This document shows positions 49,581-60,967 of a DNA stretch of 64,000 bases, piece after piece. A model generated the notes under the pieces. The model was given only the letters and a program-made list of their open reading frames with translations, ran no database searches and was not told where the DNA came from. Source of the DNA: Tetmemena sp. SeJ-2015. Lineage: Eukaryota > Ciliophora > Spirotrichea > Sporadotrichida > Oxytrichidae. The stretch spans positions 148,421 through 212,420 of the forward strand of contig JAJKFJ010021871.1 in the NCBI GenBank assembly GCA_027382625.1, written 5' to 3'. A program made the position numbers and the translations under genes. The number at the start of each line of letters is the position of its first letter. Within the stretch, counting starts at the first letter, position 1.

Positions 49581-50005
49581 TCATCTAAAAAAAAAATTTA
49601 CTTTCCACCCTAAAGGTTTGTACCTTCTATAAAAATGCTTGAGCGGAATCGATGAATAAAGCTGATTATTAAATCTAGGAAAGATTTCATCAAACATTTC
49701 TTCAATTGAGAGGTCAGGTATATTTAAACTCGGGTCTGTAATAGGTTAAGGTGTCACCTCATTTTAAAGTTCCTCTTCCTCGAGAGAGTTATCGATATTA
49801 TCTCTTTTTTAATTTAAGAAATGATAAAGCTCAAATTAAAGATATCATGCAAAAATTAACATTTTTAAGAAGATTTCATAAGGTCATAAAATCTTTTCTT
49901 TGTAGTCATCCGATAAAGATTTTATCTTTTTGCTAAATGGATTTTTATTTGATTGATTTTAATGAAGAAGGTGAGTAAATAAAAGCCCATGAAACTCTGA
50001 TTCAT
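49581..50005 (-). CDS. Small hypothetical protein
   Basis: Minus-strand ATG at 50,005-50,003 begins MNQSFMGFYLLTFFIKINQ and runs to KRFYDLMKSSQKC. A frame change near 49,860-49,820 leads to a clearly coding block, DNIDNSLEEEELQNEVTP, then DPSLNIPDLSIEEMFDEIF and SSIPLKHFYRRYKPLGWK, ending at TGA (complement 49,581-49,583). The C-terminal block is well ordered, with an acidic helix followed by a basic aromatic segment. The start is less certain than the C-terminus. No family recognised. Confidence 0.55.
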
Positions 50006-50302
50006 GATGTCAACTTCTTTTTTAGCTTTGTAAAATGATATGATGAACATATAATGGATCAATCTTTTACCTTTTTCAACTAGTTTCACATATTGCGACG
50101 TTATATTATTTTTAAAAGGAAATTATATTACTTATTTTAGCAATAATGATGCTTTAGCATAAAAGGCAATAGAATAGCGTACCTTTCTCATTAATTCGGT
50201 TGCGAATTAGGGCTAGAATTAAGTTCTATAAGAGATATTTCTGCTTATTAATTTGAATCTACCTTCAAATGAATTTTTATATCATTGGAATTTCAAACTC
50301 TT

Positions 50303-51067
50303 TCATTTTTTATCTCTTTTTGCATTTTATTGTCTCTTTTGATATCTATCTCTACTTTTCGATTGCTAGCTGCTGTTGGTTGCTTACTTTGACCTCTCAG
50401 AAAATTATTCCTAGTTGTTTTACTTTGAGTTTGAGCTTGAAAAAACGAAATGCATAGGGGAAGAGGGGTGGCTCGAATGCTCCTAATAGTAGTGCTAGCT
50501 ATTTTTGCCGAATGGAATCTTTTCCCCATATTCCGCTTCGTAGGGAGAGTAAAACTAATTTTGAGCTTTCTTTCTTGTTTAGGACAAAATACTGTGACTT
50601 TCTAAAAGTCTTTCATAGACTCTCTGCTCTCTCAAGCCCCCAGCAACACTGTATTCATCATTATAAAACTATAAGCTATCAAGCCAATATTTCATTCTTA
50701 ATTATAAAATCAATTTAATTCATCTGGCTTTTAAAATACCGAGTTATGCTTCATATTTGTCGTCTAGGGTGCTCTTAAAATATTTAAAAAATATTCTTCT
50801 CCACTAATTGTCTGAAGAACTTTAATCCTAAAACTAACCCTGTCTTTGGTTAAAGAATGTTTTGCTTGAGCTTTCCATCTCTGAAGGCCTATAAATAAAA
50901 CTCAAACATAATTGCTAATCCTTTTTCCAAGCAAGGAGGAGATGTCATCAGAATCATCTTCATCTTAGTAAAGACTTAATAAAATTAAAATATTACTTAT
51001 AAAGACTTGCAAACTCTTTCTGGTTGCTGGCTGGTTTCTAATATTTTTGTGGGCCCTTTTTATTCAT
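50303..51067 (-). CDS. Hypothetical protein with verified IES
   Basis: Minus-strand ATG at 51,067-51,065 begins MNKKGPQKYQKPASNQKEF. The IES at 50,969-51,008 is then removed through a 9-nt pointer to continue ASLYQDEDDSDDISSLLGKR. Next is AFRDGKLKQNILQPKTGLV, and after inserts around 50,870 and 50,690 the block EYSVAGGLREQRVYERLLES, SPYEAEYGEKIPFGKNSQ and a Ser/Gln/Lys-rich tail ends in RDKK and TGA (complement 50,303-50,305). The acidic start, the conserved-looking EAEYGEKIPFG segment and the basic tail do not match a family I know. Confidence 0.6.
50969..51008 (-). other. 31-nt IES with 9-nt pointer TAAAGACTT
   Basis: TAAAGACTT at 50,969-50,977 and 51,000-51,008. Removal of 31 nt shifts the frame so that NQKEFASLY joins QDEDDSDDISSLLG without a stop. 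The interior is A/T only. Confidence 0.88.
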
Positions 51068-51418
51068 GATTTGAATTTATAACTTAGTAGAGGCAGACTT
51101 TAGGAATGAATTATATCCGAAAATTAATTTTAGTTGTCACTTATTATCCAACCACTAATTTCTAATCTATTTATTTATCTTACTAGCTAAAAAATGTCCA
51201 TATATCTTCCCCCCCAATCAAGTGATTTGCTAAACGTAAGACAAAATTACAAATATTTGCTTGCATTTAGAATAGAGGCTATAAATTAAACGAAGAGTTT
51301 CAATGTTTCTGAGATTTTTAGCTAGAATTGAGGCGATGAATAGGACTAGGGTAATAACTCCCAATAGTAATTTAATAATCGGTGTTTGACTCTAAATTTA
51401 AGTAACAAAAGTTTGGTG

Positions 51419-52574
51419 ATGAACCACATATAACTTACGAGCATTTTGGCAAGTGTTCTAATCACAATCATCTCGCTAATCGTCGCTCTCAAACTCTATT
51501 TACGGTGCAGCGAAAGATAGAAAGTTTAAAATAAGAATTTTACATGTTACTTATTACAATAAATTGAGAGTTTTCAAGGGAGAGGCATTTATGACAGTAA
51601 AGACCAGGGAGTCTAAAAGTCTTGGGGAGTACTCCTATTTACTCATAGTGCAAGTCTAACCCACTCCTCAATAAATGAAGGAACTTATTTAATTAATCAT
51701 TGCTTTGTTAATTTTTTCATAACTGTAAAATTACTACCTGGAGTAGAGTGAAGTCTTAAGCAAATCGAATAAGAGATTGATTGAGGCAACATTCAAGAGC
51801 ATGTAGGATGTCATTAAGGGATTGCGTCTCTTTAAAAATATAAACGGTGTTATCGTGGAAGTGGATCTCAATCACAACAGACCTCCCATCAGAGAACTGA
51901 GATATCGTCCAGATCCTGAATCCTTCTCCTCAGGCTGCTTTATTGAAGTCTCTGGCTCCGTCATCCCTGTAATAGAAAAATAAATAAAGGGACACCTAAA
52001 TTATGGACAATTTTCTAAATTTAAAAATTTGTTGGTATCTCTAATGAATAAGTAAATAATATTGACTTATTATTTATTGGGACTAAATTACAGATATTTT
52101 TCAAAAATCTAATTATATTTTAATTTTTGTAAATAAATAGACGAAGAGAGGGGTGATTTTTCAAACATTCAGAAGGGTGAAAATGACATCAGTAGGGAAG
52201 TAGAATAATGTGTGAATGCAAAAAGACATTAAAATATTATAAAGAATTTATATAAGTTTCCATATTTTACTTAAATAGAGTTATCTCTTTTATTGAATAA
52301 GAATTAAAACATATTTCATTTTTCTATACTTCATTTGATGATTGACAAAAACTTTTTAATTTTTACTTATTAATTTTTACAGGGTGCATAAATATTTAAC
52401 ATTAAAACCTCGCTAAGAATAGCCATCATAATTTCTAAATTGAGTAAATTTCAAGCAGCAAAATTGACTGCAAAACTAATGAGTTTCCTTCCAGCCAAAC
52501 TCAAATCCCCCACTAATAACTAAGAGTAGCAAGAGCTTAAGGCAAAAGCACTCATAGGAAAATAAGGTCATTGA
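51419..52574 (+). CDS. Single-pass membrane protein, paralogue A
   Basis: ATG 51,419 gives MNHIQLTSILASVLITIISL and a strongly hydrophobic helix ending VALKLYLRCSERQ, so an N-terminal signal-anchor is likely. After an AT-rich insert (about 51,520-51,740), the soluble part begins VLSKSNKRLIEATFKSMQD, continues GVIVEVDLNHNRPPIRELRY and DPESFSSGCFIEVSGSVIP, then passes through long AT-rich inserts (about 51,990-52,140 and 52,210-52,400) to KFQAAKLTAKLMSFLPAKL and TGA 52,572-52,574. The same layout and motifs (TM helix, LIEATFK, VEVDL, IRE-RY) recur at 55,932-56,984, so the two are paralogues. The family is unknown to me. Confidence 0.65.
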
Positions 52575-52879
52575 TTAAAATATAGGAGTAGTAGCAGAAT
52601 GATGAGAGATCTAATTTATCACTCTCTCCCTCAAATACCAATTACAAACCTCATTTAATTATTTATAATGAGAAAAAAACATGCAGAGATATATATCAAT
52701 CTAATTATAATAATTATAGAGAAATAATATAGATTTTGTGATTTTTTATTCTTAGTTTAAATCCTTTTACAAATTAGACGAATGAATAATGAGAAATCTC
52801 AAACTATATTTAATATAAATTGAATGACCAGAAATTTCCCATTTTCAAAGAAACTTAAAACTAAAATGAGTCAGTGATA

Positions 52880-53140
52880 CAAAATGCCTAAAGATTTAGA
52901 TCCTTAAGGAGAACATAAAAGAAAGAAAAACCCACAACAACTAAAGTAAATAATAGATCTACCATTAAACAAGATGATAAAGGTTTAGATCACTAATTTA
53001 TATTTTTGTCCTTATTATAAATAAAAAATAAAATTATGTTATTAAAAGATCAGAAACTTAGTGTCTCAAATAAGCCAATTCCTCAAACTTCAGACTTTCA
53101 CCCAGAGAAGATATATTTAATTTTTAATATATTTTATACG
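52880..53140 (+). CDS. Coding fragment upstream of the palindrome
   Basis: Two plus-strand blocks with coding composition, KKEKPTTTKVNNRSTIKQ then DDKGLDH (about 52,920-52,995) and KDQKLSVSNKPIPQTSDF then HPEKIYL (about 53,047-53,118), separated by an AT-rich insert. They end just before the inverted duplication that encodes a receiver-domain start, so they may be MDSs of the same (hybrid histidine kinase-like) gene. No start or stop can be assigned. Confidence 0.35.
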
Positions 53141-53148
53141 CAAATAAT

Positions 53149-53906
53149 ATTGAAAAAATGGCATTGATTTCGTGAATTTCTTATCAAATACAGTTTGCTA
53201 CTCAGTCTGTTGCTAAAGAGAGGTTTAGATTCCAATTATAATTGCTTTAATTACTATTATCCAGTTTAGTAGCTGATGGCAGTTTTGAATTATAGTTTAA
53301 GAATTGACTGGATTGTAATCAAATTGAACACATTGTCATCTACTACTAATATCTGAGATCTAGAAAAGTTTTTGGAAAAGTTTGAAATTAATAGAATAAA
53401 GACAATAAGTTTGACATTAAAAATTAGGTATTTACATCTAAGTTGAAGTAAAACTCCGGTCTGATGTAGTAAAACTCCATCTTTAAAATTTTTGAAACTA
53501 GCCAATCAGAGACTCTGCTTTGCTTAATAATTTATAATTATTAAGTCTCTGATTGGCTAGTTTCAAAAATTTTAAAGATGGAGTTTTACTACATCAGACC
53601 GGAGTTTTACTTCAACTTAGATGTAAATACCTAATTTTTAATGTCAAACTTATTGTCTTTATTCTATTAATTTCAAACTTTTCCAAAAACTTTTCTAGAT
53701 CTCAGATATTAGTAGTAGATGACAATGTGTTCAATTTGATTACAATCCAGTCAATTCTTTAACTATAATTCAAACTGCCATCAGCTACTAAACTGGATAA
53801 GTAATTAAAGCAATTATAATTGGAATCTAAACCTCTCTTTAGCAACAGACTGAGTAGCAAACTGTATTTGATAAGAAATTCACGAAATCAATGCCATTTT
53901 TTCAAT
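53149..53906. repeat. Near-perfect inverted duplication (2 x ~365 bp) carrying a receiver-domain start
   Basis: The left arm, 53,149-53,515, is the reverse complement of the right arm, 53,543-53,906, apart from a few substitutions and two small indels (for example an ATA present only in the left arm near 53,257). A 27-nt loop contains a second palindrome, CTTAATAATT/AATTATTAAG. Each arm, read outward, encodes SRSQILVVDDNVFNLITIQS, the beta1/acidic-pocket start of a response-regulator receiver domain, followed by LQFK. The arms have begun to diverge: the left reads SILKLQ, the right SILQLQ. The paired Asp are intact, but the phospho-acceptor Asp and the rest of the domain are not found in the arms. 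Confidence 0.9.
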
Positions 53907-54335
53907 AATATATAGAAAAATCAACAAAATAAGCATAAGTTATTTATTCTTTGCAAAGAAATGTTTTCTTTTAAAATAAATTGAAGAGTTCAGAGCAGAA
54001 GTAAACTCTTAATAAAAGGAGCATATTATCCAAGCAAGATAATTCATATAATTTTATGCAATTAGCTATTTTTAATTTCTCTAAGAATCAACACATATTT
54101 TAATTATTCACTTGGTGAAATTAACATTCGTATAAATCTTGAGAGAAGCTTCTATCAATCGGATGAAAATGAAGAGTTAGTTAACAGCTTAAAATTTGAA
54201 TTATAAATTATTTGGAATTATTTTTTTAAATGTATAGTCTTTGATTTTTATAAATAATCCCAAAATTAACCTTAATCTTATTTTCGTATAAAAGATTATA
54301 TAAGGTTTTATTTGATTTTTGCATTTAATTAAAAA

Positions 54336-54960
54336 TGAAAGCTTAAGTAAGAAAAAGGAGTTCCAGTTATAATTTCTAAAGGAAATATCCTAAAGTCGCT
54401 CATAAAATGCTCAAGATAATTTGTCAGCAACTCCGATATCTCAATTCTCAAATGTCAATTGCCTTTCTTTAAATTATATTTCAAACCAAATTTTATAATA
54501 TGTAACTATCGGAAACTTCATTTATTATAATCTAAATTACTTATGAGGAGTAAATTAGTGAGGAAAATGAATTTTTATTTCAATAAATTATTCTTATATT
54601 TAATAACGAGTTTTTTTTTATTTTCGCATCGTATAGAGAATAACATCGTTTCAAATCCTAATTTGCATCTTAAAAAATAAAGAAAGCAGAAGACATTTAG
54701 TCTTCCCCTCATAAATAGGAGGATCAAGTGCAAGATCCATATGGATTCCAATTAGCAGTCATAAAATTTGGAAGGTCTTTCTAATCAAGAAAACCATCAA
54801 TGAGATAAATTAGAATAATCCACAACCTAATGTTGGCAAAGCAATTTTCCCTCACAACAATTAATTAAAACTAGCAGCTACTTATGGCTTATCAAATAAA
54901 TCAATATAAAATGCAATGTAATTAGAGACTTATCCTTATAGCTTTTGGATTCATAAGATT
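54336..54960 (+). CDS. Short low-complexity coding blocks, unassigned
   Basis: ATG near 54,336 opens MKAQVRKRSSSYNFQRKYPK and, in a shifted frame, SRSQNAQDNLSATPISQFSN. A later block at about 54,640-54,800 is coding-like in two frames, for example AEDIQSSPHKQEDQVQDP then GFQLAVIKFG. Composition and position suggest a small IES-interrupted gene or scattered MDSs of the receiver-domain gene. I cannot choose the frame or the ends. Confidence 0.3.
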
Positions 54961-55370
54961 CCAAATATTTATTTAATATAATTAGCAAACTATTTTACAG
55001 ATACTCTTAATTTCATTTTTCTCTTTTGAATGTAAAATTTTGGAGTGACTAAGAATAATATAATTTGAATTCACTAATTTTGACACTAGTGTTTTATTTA
55101 TTCATAATTAAGCATTACTCTTTATTTAATTATAATAATAAAATTTCAATACTCATTGTATTTTCTTCTTTCCGTTTTATGGAATTACAAATAAAAATAA
55201 CTTACACGTAGAAATGTGAGTTAAAATCTATAAATTTGAATTTCATAACTATCTTAAAATAGAATATTTTTAGAGTTCCCTCGAAATTTATCATTAAAAA
55301 AATATCTCTATTTTCTTGTCTAATAGGAAGCGATTGAAATGAATTGCGTAAGTGGTATAAACTAAATACA
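54961..55370. other. AT-rich spacer
   Basis: About 400 nt of AT-rich DNA with no coding signal before the GC-richer microsatellite region. Confidence 0.45.
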
Positions 55371-55394
55371 AGCTTCCAAATATTTCGCTGAGCC

Positions 55395-55490
55395 GCTGTG
55401 GGGTGGCTATAGTAGTAGTAGTAGTAGTAGTAGTAGTATAGGTACCCTGCACCCGGTTAGCGAAATTTAATTTGAACCCCAGCCACCGAT
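55395..55490. repeat. (TAG)n microsatellite in a GC-richer hairpin
   Basis: About nine to ten TAG units (about 55,410-55,438) lie between complementary arms GGTGGCT (55,402-55,408) and AGCCACC (55,481-55,487). The stretch also holds GGTACCCTGCACCCGG. It is clearly GC-richer than its surroundings. It does not fold as a tRNA by eye and lies in a region without coding blocks (55,370-55,930). Confidence 0.6.
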
Positions 55491-55931
55491 ATCATCCTTG
55501 ATTAAATTTTTAATTAATCGCTAGCCGCTCCAATCTCTTAAATTTTAATCGACCACTTTTTAATTAAAGGTGGCAGCTACCTCGACTTAGAATAATTAAG
55601 ATCTCTAATTGTCAAATTGTTATAATTTCCAAAGATGGAGTTCACTTTCACTTCCTCCGACTTCCTAATTCTTCCTTTTCAATGTTTTATCTATATTTGA
55701 ATTTCATAATATTTTACAACCACCCTAATTTTCACGACAATCGATTTCTATAAAAAATTTTTTGGAATAATTCAATTTTAATCAATATAAAAATGATTCC
55801 TTTTCTGACAGAATTTTGTATTATAAATGTTTTGAAGGGACTCGAAAGTTAAAGTAGGTAACAAAGTTGATGCGGTGATGATTAATTGAAGAATGTAGAA
55901 ATTATAAGTTATTTTTATATTGCTCAAATTA

Positions 55932-56984
55932 ATGATTAGCTAACTCACCATTGCCGGTATCCTGATTTCTATCATAACAGCAGTACTTAGCTTGCTCTAC
56001 CTCATGAAGTGCTTTGCCAACATTCGCCAGAGAGACAGAGTTTTGAAAAAATAATTTAAAATAAAACATTTAATATAGTATGAAAGGCTTTGCATATGTG
56101 ATCTCGGTGCCACATCGATCTCTGTTTTCTGGGTTTATGAGGAAACTGGAAATAGTTTCGAAACCCCCCACGAGGGAGCAACTCAACGACCTCTAATCTA
56201 ATAATTATACTAAGTGTTCATAATAAATTTCTAATCGCACTATCTATGCGACAAAGACTGCTTTATAAAAATATTTTGCGATCAGAGCGGAAGGCAATTA
56301 ATCGAAGCCACTTTCAAATTCATGAAACTCACAATGAAAGACATCACTCTCTATTCTGAAAAGCAGGGAAAGCGAGTGGAAGTTGATCTAAGAGTCGACA
56401 ATAAACTAATAAGAGAGGCTAGGTATCAGGTTCCCACTCACGAATAAGACGGTCGCACGTCGGATCACTAAATAAAGTAATAGTAATTTACTGAATGTTC
56501 ATTATTTTTTGGATAACAGACTTACAATTTATTTGTTCTTAAGCAAGTGGAAACTTTAAGTGATGAAGACGAGGAGGCTTAATTTTCTAAAGACATCGAA
56601 AGTCGCCGCTTTAATAAACGATAAGCTCTTGAATCACTTAGACCTCTCAAATAACTTGACTCCTCAAAACAAGAATTCATCATCTAAGCATCAATTATTT
56701 ATACATATAAAAGGATAAATAGTTTTATCTTTAAAATTTATGATGACAATATTTTTTGTAGTTTTAAGTAAGCATTGAACATAGATATTGCAATCGCCAA
56801 CAATAAGCAAAAGAGAAAGTCAGCTCACATAGCACTCCCTCCCCTCCAAAAATTATAAATCCTAATGTTAATATTGGCATTTTTGTCAAAATTGCCAATC
56901 AAGCTTTAACACTAAAAATCTTTTATTAAAGCAACTAAATATAGTAGTAAATATTTGTTGGCTTATGTTTTTATCTTTGAGTGA
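55932..56984 (+). CDS. Single-pass membrane protein, paralogue B
   Basis: ATG 55,932 gives MISQLTIAGILISIITAVL and a hydrophobic helix followed by a basic stop-transfer stretch (KCFANIRQRDRVLKK). After an insert (about 56,040-56,280) the soluble part reads SGRQLIEATFKFMKLTMKD, KRVEVDLRVDNKLIREARYQ and VPTHEQDGRTSDHQ, then QVETLSDEDEEAQFSKDIE, ESRRFNKRQALESLRPLK and a basic C-terminal block KQKRKSAHIALPPLQKL near 56,800. The TGA at 56,982-56,984 is the first in frame, but the true end may be about 100 nt earlier. It shares layout and motifs with the gene at 51,419-52,574. Type II membrane topology (inside-N, basic flank) is an inference. Confidence 0.6.
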
Positions 56985-57280
56985 CAAAATATAAGAGCCT
57001 ATTTTTAAAAAAGTTCCAAAACTCAACCTATCAAAAATAATGAAGCCTTATAAAGAAAAAGGATATAGAATTTCTAATCCTCTTGACACATGCAATCCAC
57101 ATTTCATCAATCCATCCAGCTAGAATGTCTGTTCCTCTTAACATATTCAGACCACAGTTTAAATAATTGTAATTTATATAATTTATTCCAAGTTTGCACA
57201 TAGAAAATACCATAGGCAAGACAAGATATACAATCAGAAAGTAATAAGTACACATAAAAACAAATGTGCACAATTTCATT

Positions 57281-58828
57281 ATGTTTAATAGCTCTGATTC
57301 TTAAAATTAATTAGTGGAAGCTGAGAAAAAACCCCCTCTTTTTTCATTGCTAAAAATTATAATGAATTACAAGCTGACTCATACTCCGATCAAGATAATT
57401 CAAAAATAAAGAAATCATTTTTCAATATCATAAATTAAAAGTTTAGGTTCTTAAGTTGAGTAAATAGAAAAAGAAGAAATTTAGCATCCAGACATATAGA
57501 CTCACATAAATCAGTAATGCTTCTTGGCTCTTGACCAAAGAAAAGGATCCATCATTATTCTTTAATCAATTTAAAACTTATTATTTAATATCATGTATTA
57601 TGTGAGATTTAATAAGAGAAAATATTTAGATAAAAACTATTTCTTTCTATCAATAGCTATGAAAATATAAACACCAGAAGTAGCGTCTTCTAATATATTT
57701 TTTATTCAAGCGTATTTGAGAAGCAAGTTTAATATTGACAAATTTTATTTTGGATCTATAAAAAATAATTTTTTTAATTAGCTTGAGTTGCAAAAATTTC
57801 AATATGGCTCAATATTCACTAATCTCAAAATATATAAACGTGCATTATGTGCTAAACCTTTAGGTATTTATTGCTGTTAGAAAATTTTTTCTTTACAATT
57901 AAAAAGGTGTGATAGGTTAATCATCATAAACTTATAACTATATAATTTTGGGTATAGAATTGGAGGCGTGAGTCTAAATTTCTTAGTGAATCTGCCCTAA
58001 ATTAATAATAAACACTCGCAAACTCTTCAACCAAGCTAGAGCAATTAATAGACACAAAGTACAAACAGAGTTCAGCAATCAAGAATAAAAAATTAAGCAC
58101 TATTTATTTTTAAAATGTAAAGAACAGCTGTTAAGTTGCCAATAGAGAATCACAGATTGCTGCAGAAGCTGAAGAGCGAATCGATTTAAATTGCTTGCTT
58201 TTTAAATATTAAATTTAGAGGGGAGCTTCTTCCACTCTAAGGAAAGTGGGAGGGAAAGCGTGGATCTTAATTTCTAAAATATGATAAACTAAGATTTATC
58301 AATCGAATAAAATGGACCATCAAATTCAGCCCAGAAAATACAATGTAATTATTATATTTTAATGATTCATATTATATGTTTATAAGAGAAAATAAATGAA
58401 ATCTCCTAAATTTTCTAATCACCCCAGCTTATTAAAACAAAGCACAATAGCATTCATTATATTTTGAGGCATATTTTGTATTATAGCTTTTTAGAGAATA
58501 GGGCAGACTAAGAAAGAGAGAGGTCTTTTTCTAATCTGCTAGTCTCTGAAGCGGGAGAGAAATACATTAAAGACTTCAAAAGATAGACACAAATAAAGGA
58601 AAAGAAGAAGTGTAAAATAAATATCATCTAGTTAGATAACTCAGCTTAAAAATTTTCAGAAGCTCAATAAACTAACTCAAAGTATGAAATTTAAGAAAGC
58701 AGAAGCAATTCAGACAGATCAAGCTCTCATATTTTATTAAATTTTAAAATCATCTTAAATCTAAAAAGTACAATAACTAGGAAGGGTAGAGTCCTGTCAC
58801 CGACATTAGCTCATTAAAAGGATTCTGA
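57281..58828 (+). CDS. Hypothetical protein, long uninterrupted first segment
   Basis: ATG 57,281 begins MFNSSDSQNQLVEAEKKPP, and the frame stays free of TGA for more than 300 codons, to beyond 58,200. That is much longer than expected by chance with TGA as sole stop in this AT-rich DNA. It contains QVEQIEKEEIQHPDIQTHI, MKIQTPEVASSNIFFIQAYL and LNFLVNLPQINNKHSQTLQ. After inserts around 58,170-58,215 and 58,345-58,400, blocks continue FHSKESGRESVDLNFQN, FSNLLVSEAGEKYIKDFKR and KYEIQESRSNSDRSSSH. The last ends SPVTDISSLKGF and TGA 58,826-58,828. The protein is Gln/Asn/Ile-rich without a recognisable domain. The part rich in F/I/K/Y (57,600-57,950) is the least certain as coding. Confidence 0.5.
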
Positions 58829-59253
58829 TCATATAATCCTAATTTATTAGCTTATCATGCCTTATTATACAGGCCTGCTCATTTTTAAATATCTCTGAAT
58901 TAACTAACTCGCATTAAATCTTAAATTATTTTTTATTTTGGCTTTATCTATATTAATGCCAAAAATAGAAAAAGGAATAGATTTCTGATTGATTGTTTAA
59001 TACTTTTTTGTAATAAATAATGCTTATGAATTTATTTTAATGATGCATCTATGCGTATACAAGTGGTAGTTTCATCCTTAACTATTTCTTAAATTCTTAA
59101 AAGCATATTATCAAATCAATATTTTATTTTATTTTGATGAATTCGATTCAATTTAATTATTTTTTTTTATCAGAATTTCCTTTGCCCAACTTAAATTAGT
59201 CAACTTGATAAAATATATGGAGAATTTAGAAAAAGTTTTTAATTATCATTAGT

Positions 59254-60818
59254 TCAGTCATGTTTTTATCTTTTAATTGTCTCTTTCTCAAATTCCTCAT
59301 AACTGTAAACCGACAACTAATCCTCTTGAATTTATTTATCGTCATTTAGTATTTTTTCATCTTCTAAAAATATTTTCTTCTTTTAGGTCTTCTTAGATTA
59401 TTCACACCATTTTTAATATAAATTGTATTTTAAACTAAATTCTTCATTTCCTTAAATCTTGTTATCATTTATTCCGTTTGAATCTCTTAAATTTCTTTTT
59501 CCAGAAATCTTTTCTTTTTGCAAAAGCCCCCTTCTCATTCAAAGCCTATTTCTCAGCTAACTCCTGTTCTTTATTTCCTCCTAATGCATTTAGGTAACTC
59601 TGGTATTTGCTAATCCCGCCTTAATTTGACTAAGTTTTTGATTTTGCTTCTTCTGTCTTAGTATTTCTACTGTCGACTTTGTGTTCTTTTACTGTTATAT
59701 TCCATTTTTTTTTTTGGCTTTAATTTGCTCTTCTTCTCCTTTGTCCAAAATTTTTTTGGGTTTCATCACATTTTCTTTTTATTTCTGTTCTTTTTTGGCC
59801 CCTTCCCATTTAGTAAAATTGGAAAATTGAGGCTATTTTTTGGGCCCTTGAGTCTGAACATTAACCTTCACTCCACAAATACTGCATTTTATTTGGATAA
59901 GGTAATCTATTAATATATTTTCTTGGGGGCTTCCTTGCACTCATACCTATGCTTCACTGTGTTGATCTTTGACACCACTATTTTGCAGTACTTGCATCTG
60001 AACATTACAAAATAAAATAAAAATATCTTTTTAAAACAATTACGTAATCGCACTCTCTCAAATGGCGATCGGGAAACATAATCTGGTCGTACTTTAACAC
60101 TTTCTGACAGTCTAATGGAGCCACAAAGCACTTGAACTTCAAACTGGCGAAATCGCTCTTAAAGACATCCCAATGATCTAAAGTCGAAACCTTATGAGAA
60201 TATGGGCACAGACAAGGCATTTTGTAAGTCTCACTATCCTCGTGCTTCTCAAATATATTTTCCATGCAATATTTAAAAAACCAAAGCACATAATTAATTT
60301 ATCAAGCATTCTTTGCAAATCAATCTCCTGCAAGAGGTACAAAAGCTCGAACTTTCTTTATGTGGAATAAAACTAATTTTAACTTCATAATAAATATTTT
60401 GACAGATCATGCATATCACAAACTTCAGATTATTTTTGTAGGCCTCGCTAGATTTAATCACAAATTCTGCAGGAGCTGAATACTTGAATCTCTTCTCATC
60501 ATACATCTCGTTAGTTAAATCTTCATAGTGTTCCCGAAGCCCGCCTTCTAGATTATGAATTTCGTCCACATTTTATTGCCGTTAGTTCCTTTCTTATTTA
60601 AACTTAAAAACTTGATTTAATGGATCTTATTGATTGTAAAACTATTGCACTCCATTAGAGGAATTAGGTTCCATTAGTTCTTTGCTACTCAATTGATCTT
60701 TCATTTCTTAATTGTAATATTCATCTTACTACCTGTGCCTTTTATTAAAACTGATTTTTATAGCGGCATTATCTCTTTCGGGATTTCTTGCGAAATGCTA
60801 CTGCTGCTATTAATTCAT
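59254..60818 (-). CDS. RING-type zinc-finger protein with C-terminal Cys fingers
   Basis: Minus-strand ATG at 60,818-60,816 begins MNQQQQQHFARNPERDN. A Gln-rich region is followed by an ordered block, EIHNLEGGLREHYEDLTNEM and FVIKSSEAYKNNLKFVIC, then paired cysteines CMICQNIYYE (about 60,401-60,420) and CTSCRRLICKEC, a RING or TRAF-type first zinc site. After an insert near 60,290 come MPCLCPYSHKVSTLDHWD and PLDCQKVLKYDQIMFPDRHL. After another near 60,010-60,050 come CKYCKIVVSKINTVKHRYEC and CSICGVKVNVQTQG, then a Lys-rich coiled tail and TGA (complement 59,254-59,256). Likely an E3 ligase or TRAF-like adaptor; substrates unknown. A slightly earlier start at about 60,872 (MQIQSQNEKK) is possible. 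Confidence 0.7.
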
Positions 60819-60967
60819 ATTTAATTATCTTTACTACTTCTAATCTTTTTCTCATTTTAAGATTGAATTTACATGTTAATAAATGTGCCCTTTAGTTTAT
60901 ATAAATTTGATATTGGTATATTTTCGAAATTCACTAAGTTATATACTTTAATAGTAGGGATTGATAA

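Noticed and set aside
57031..57279. Minus-strand ORF resembling a small membrane protein
   Set aside because: Hydrophobicity follows from A/T-rich DNA; no partner blocks, and it abuts the plus-strand ATG at 57,281. Left out, though a real short gene is not excluded.
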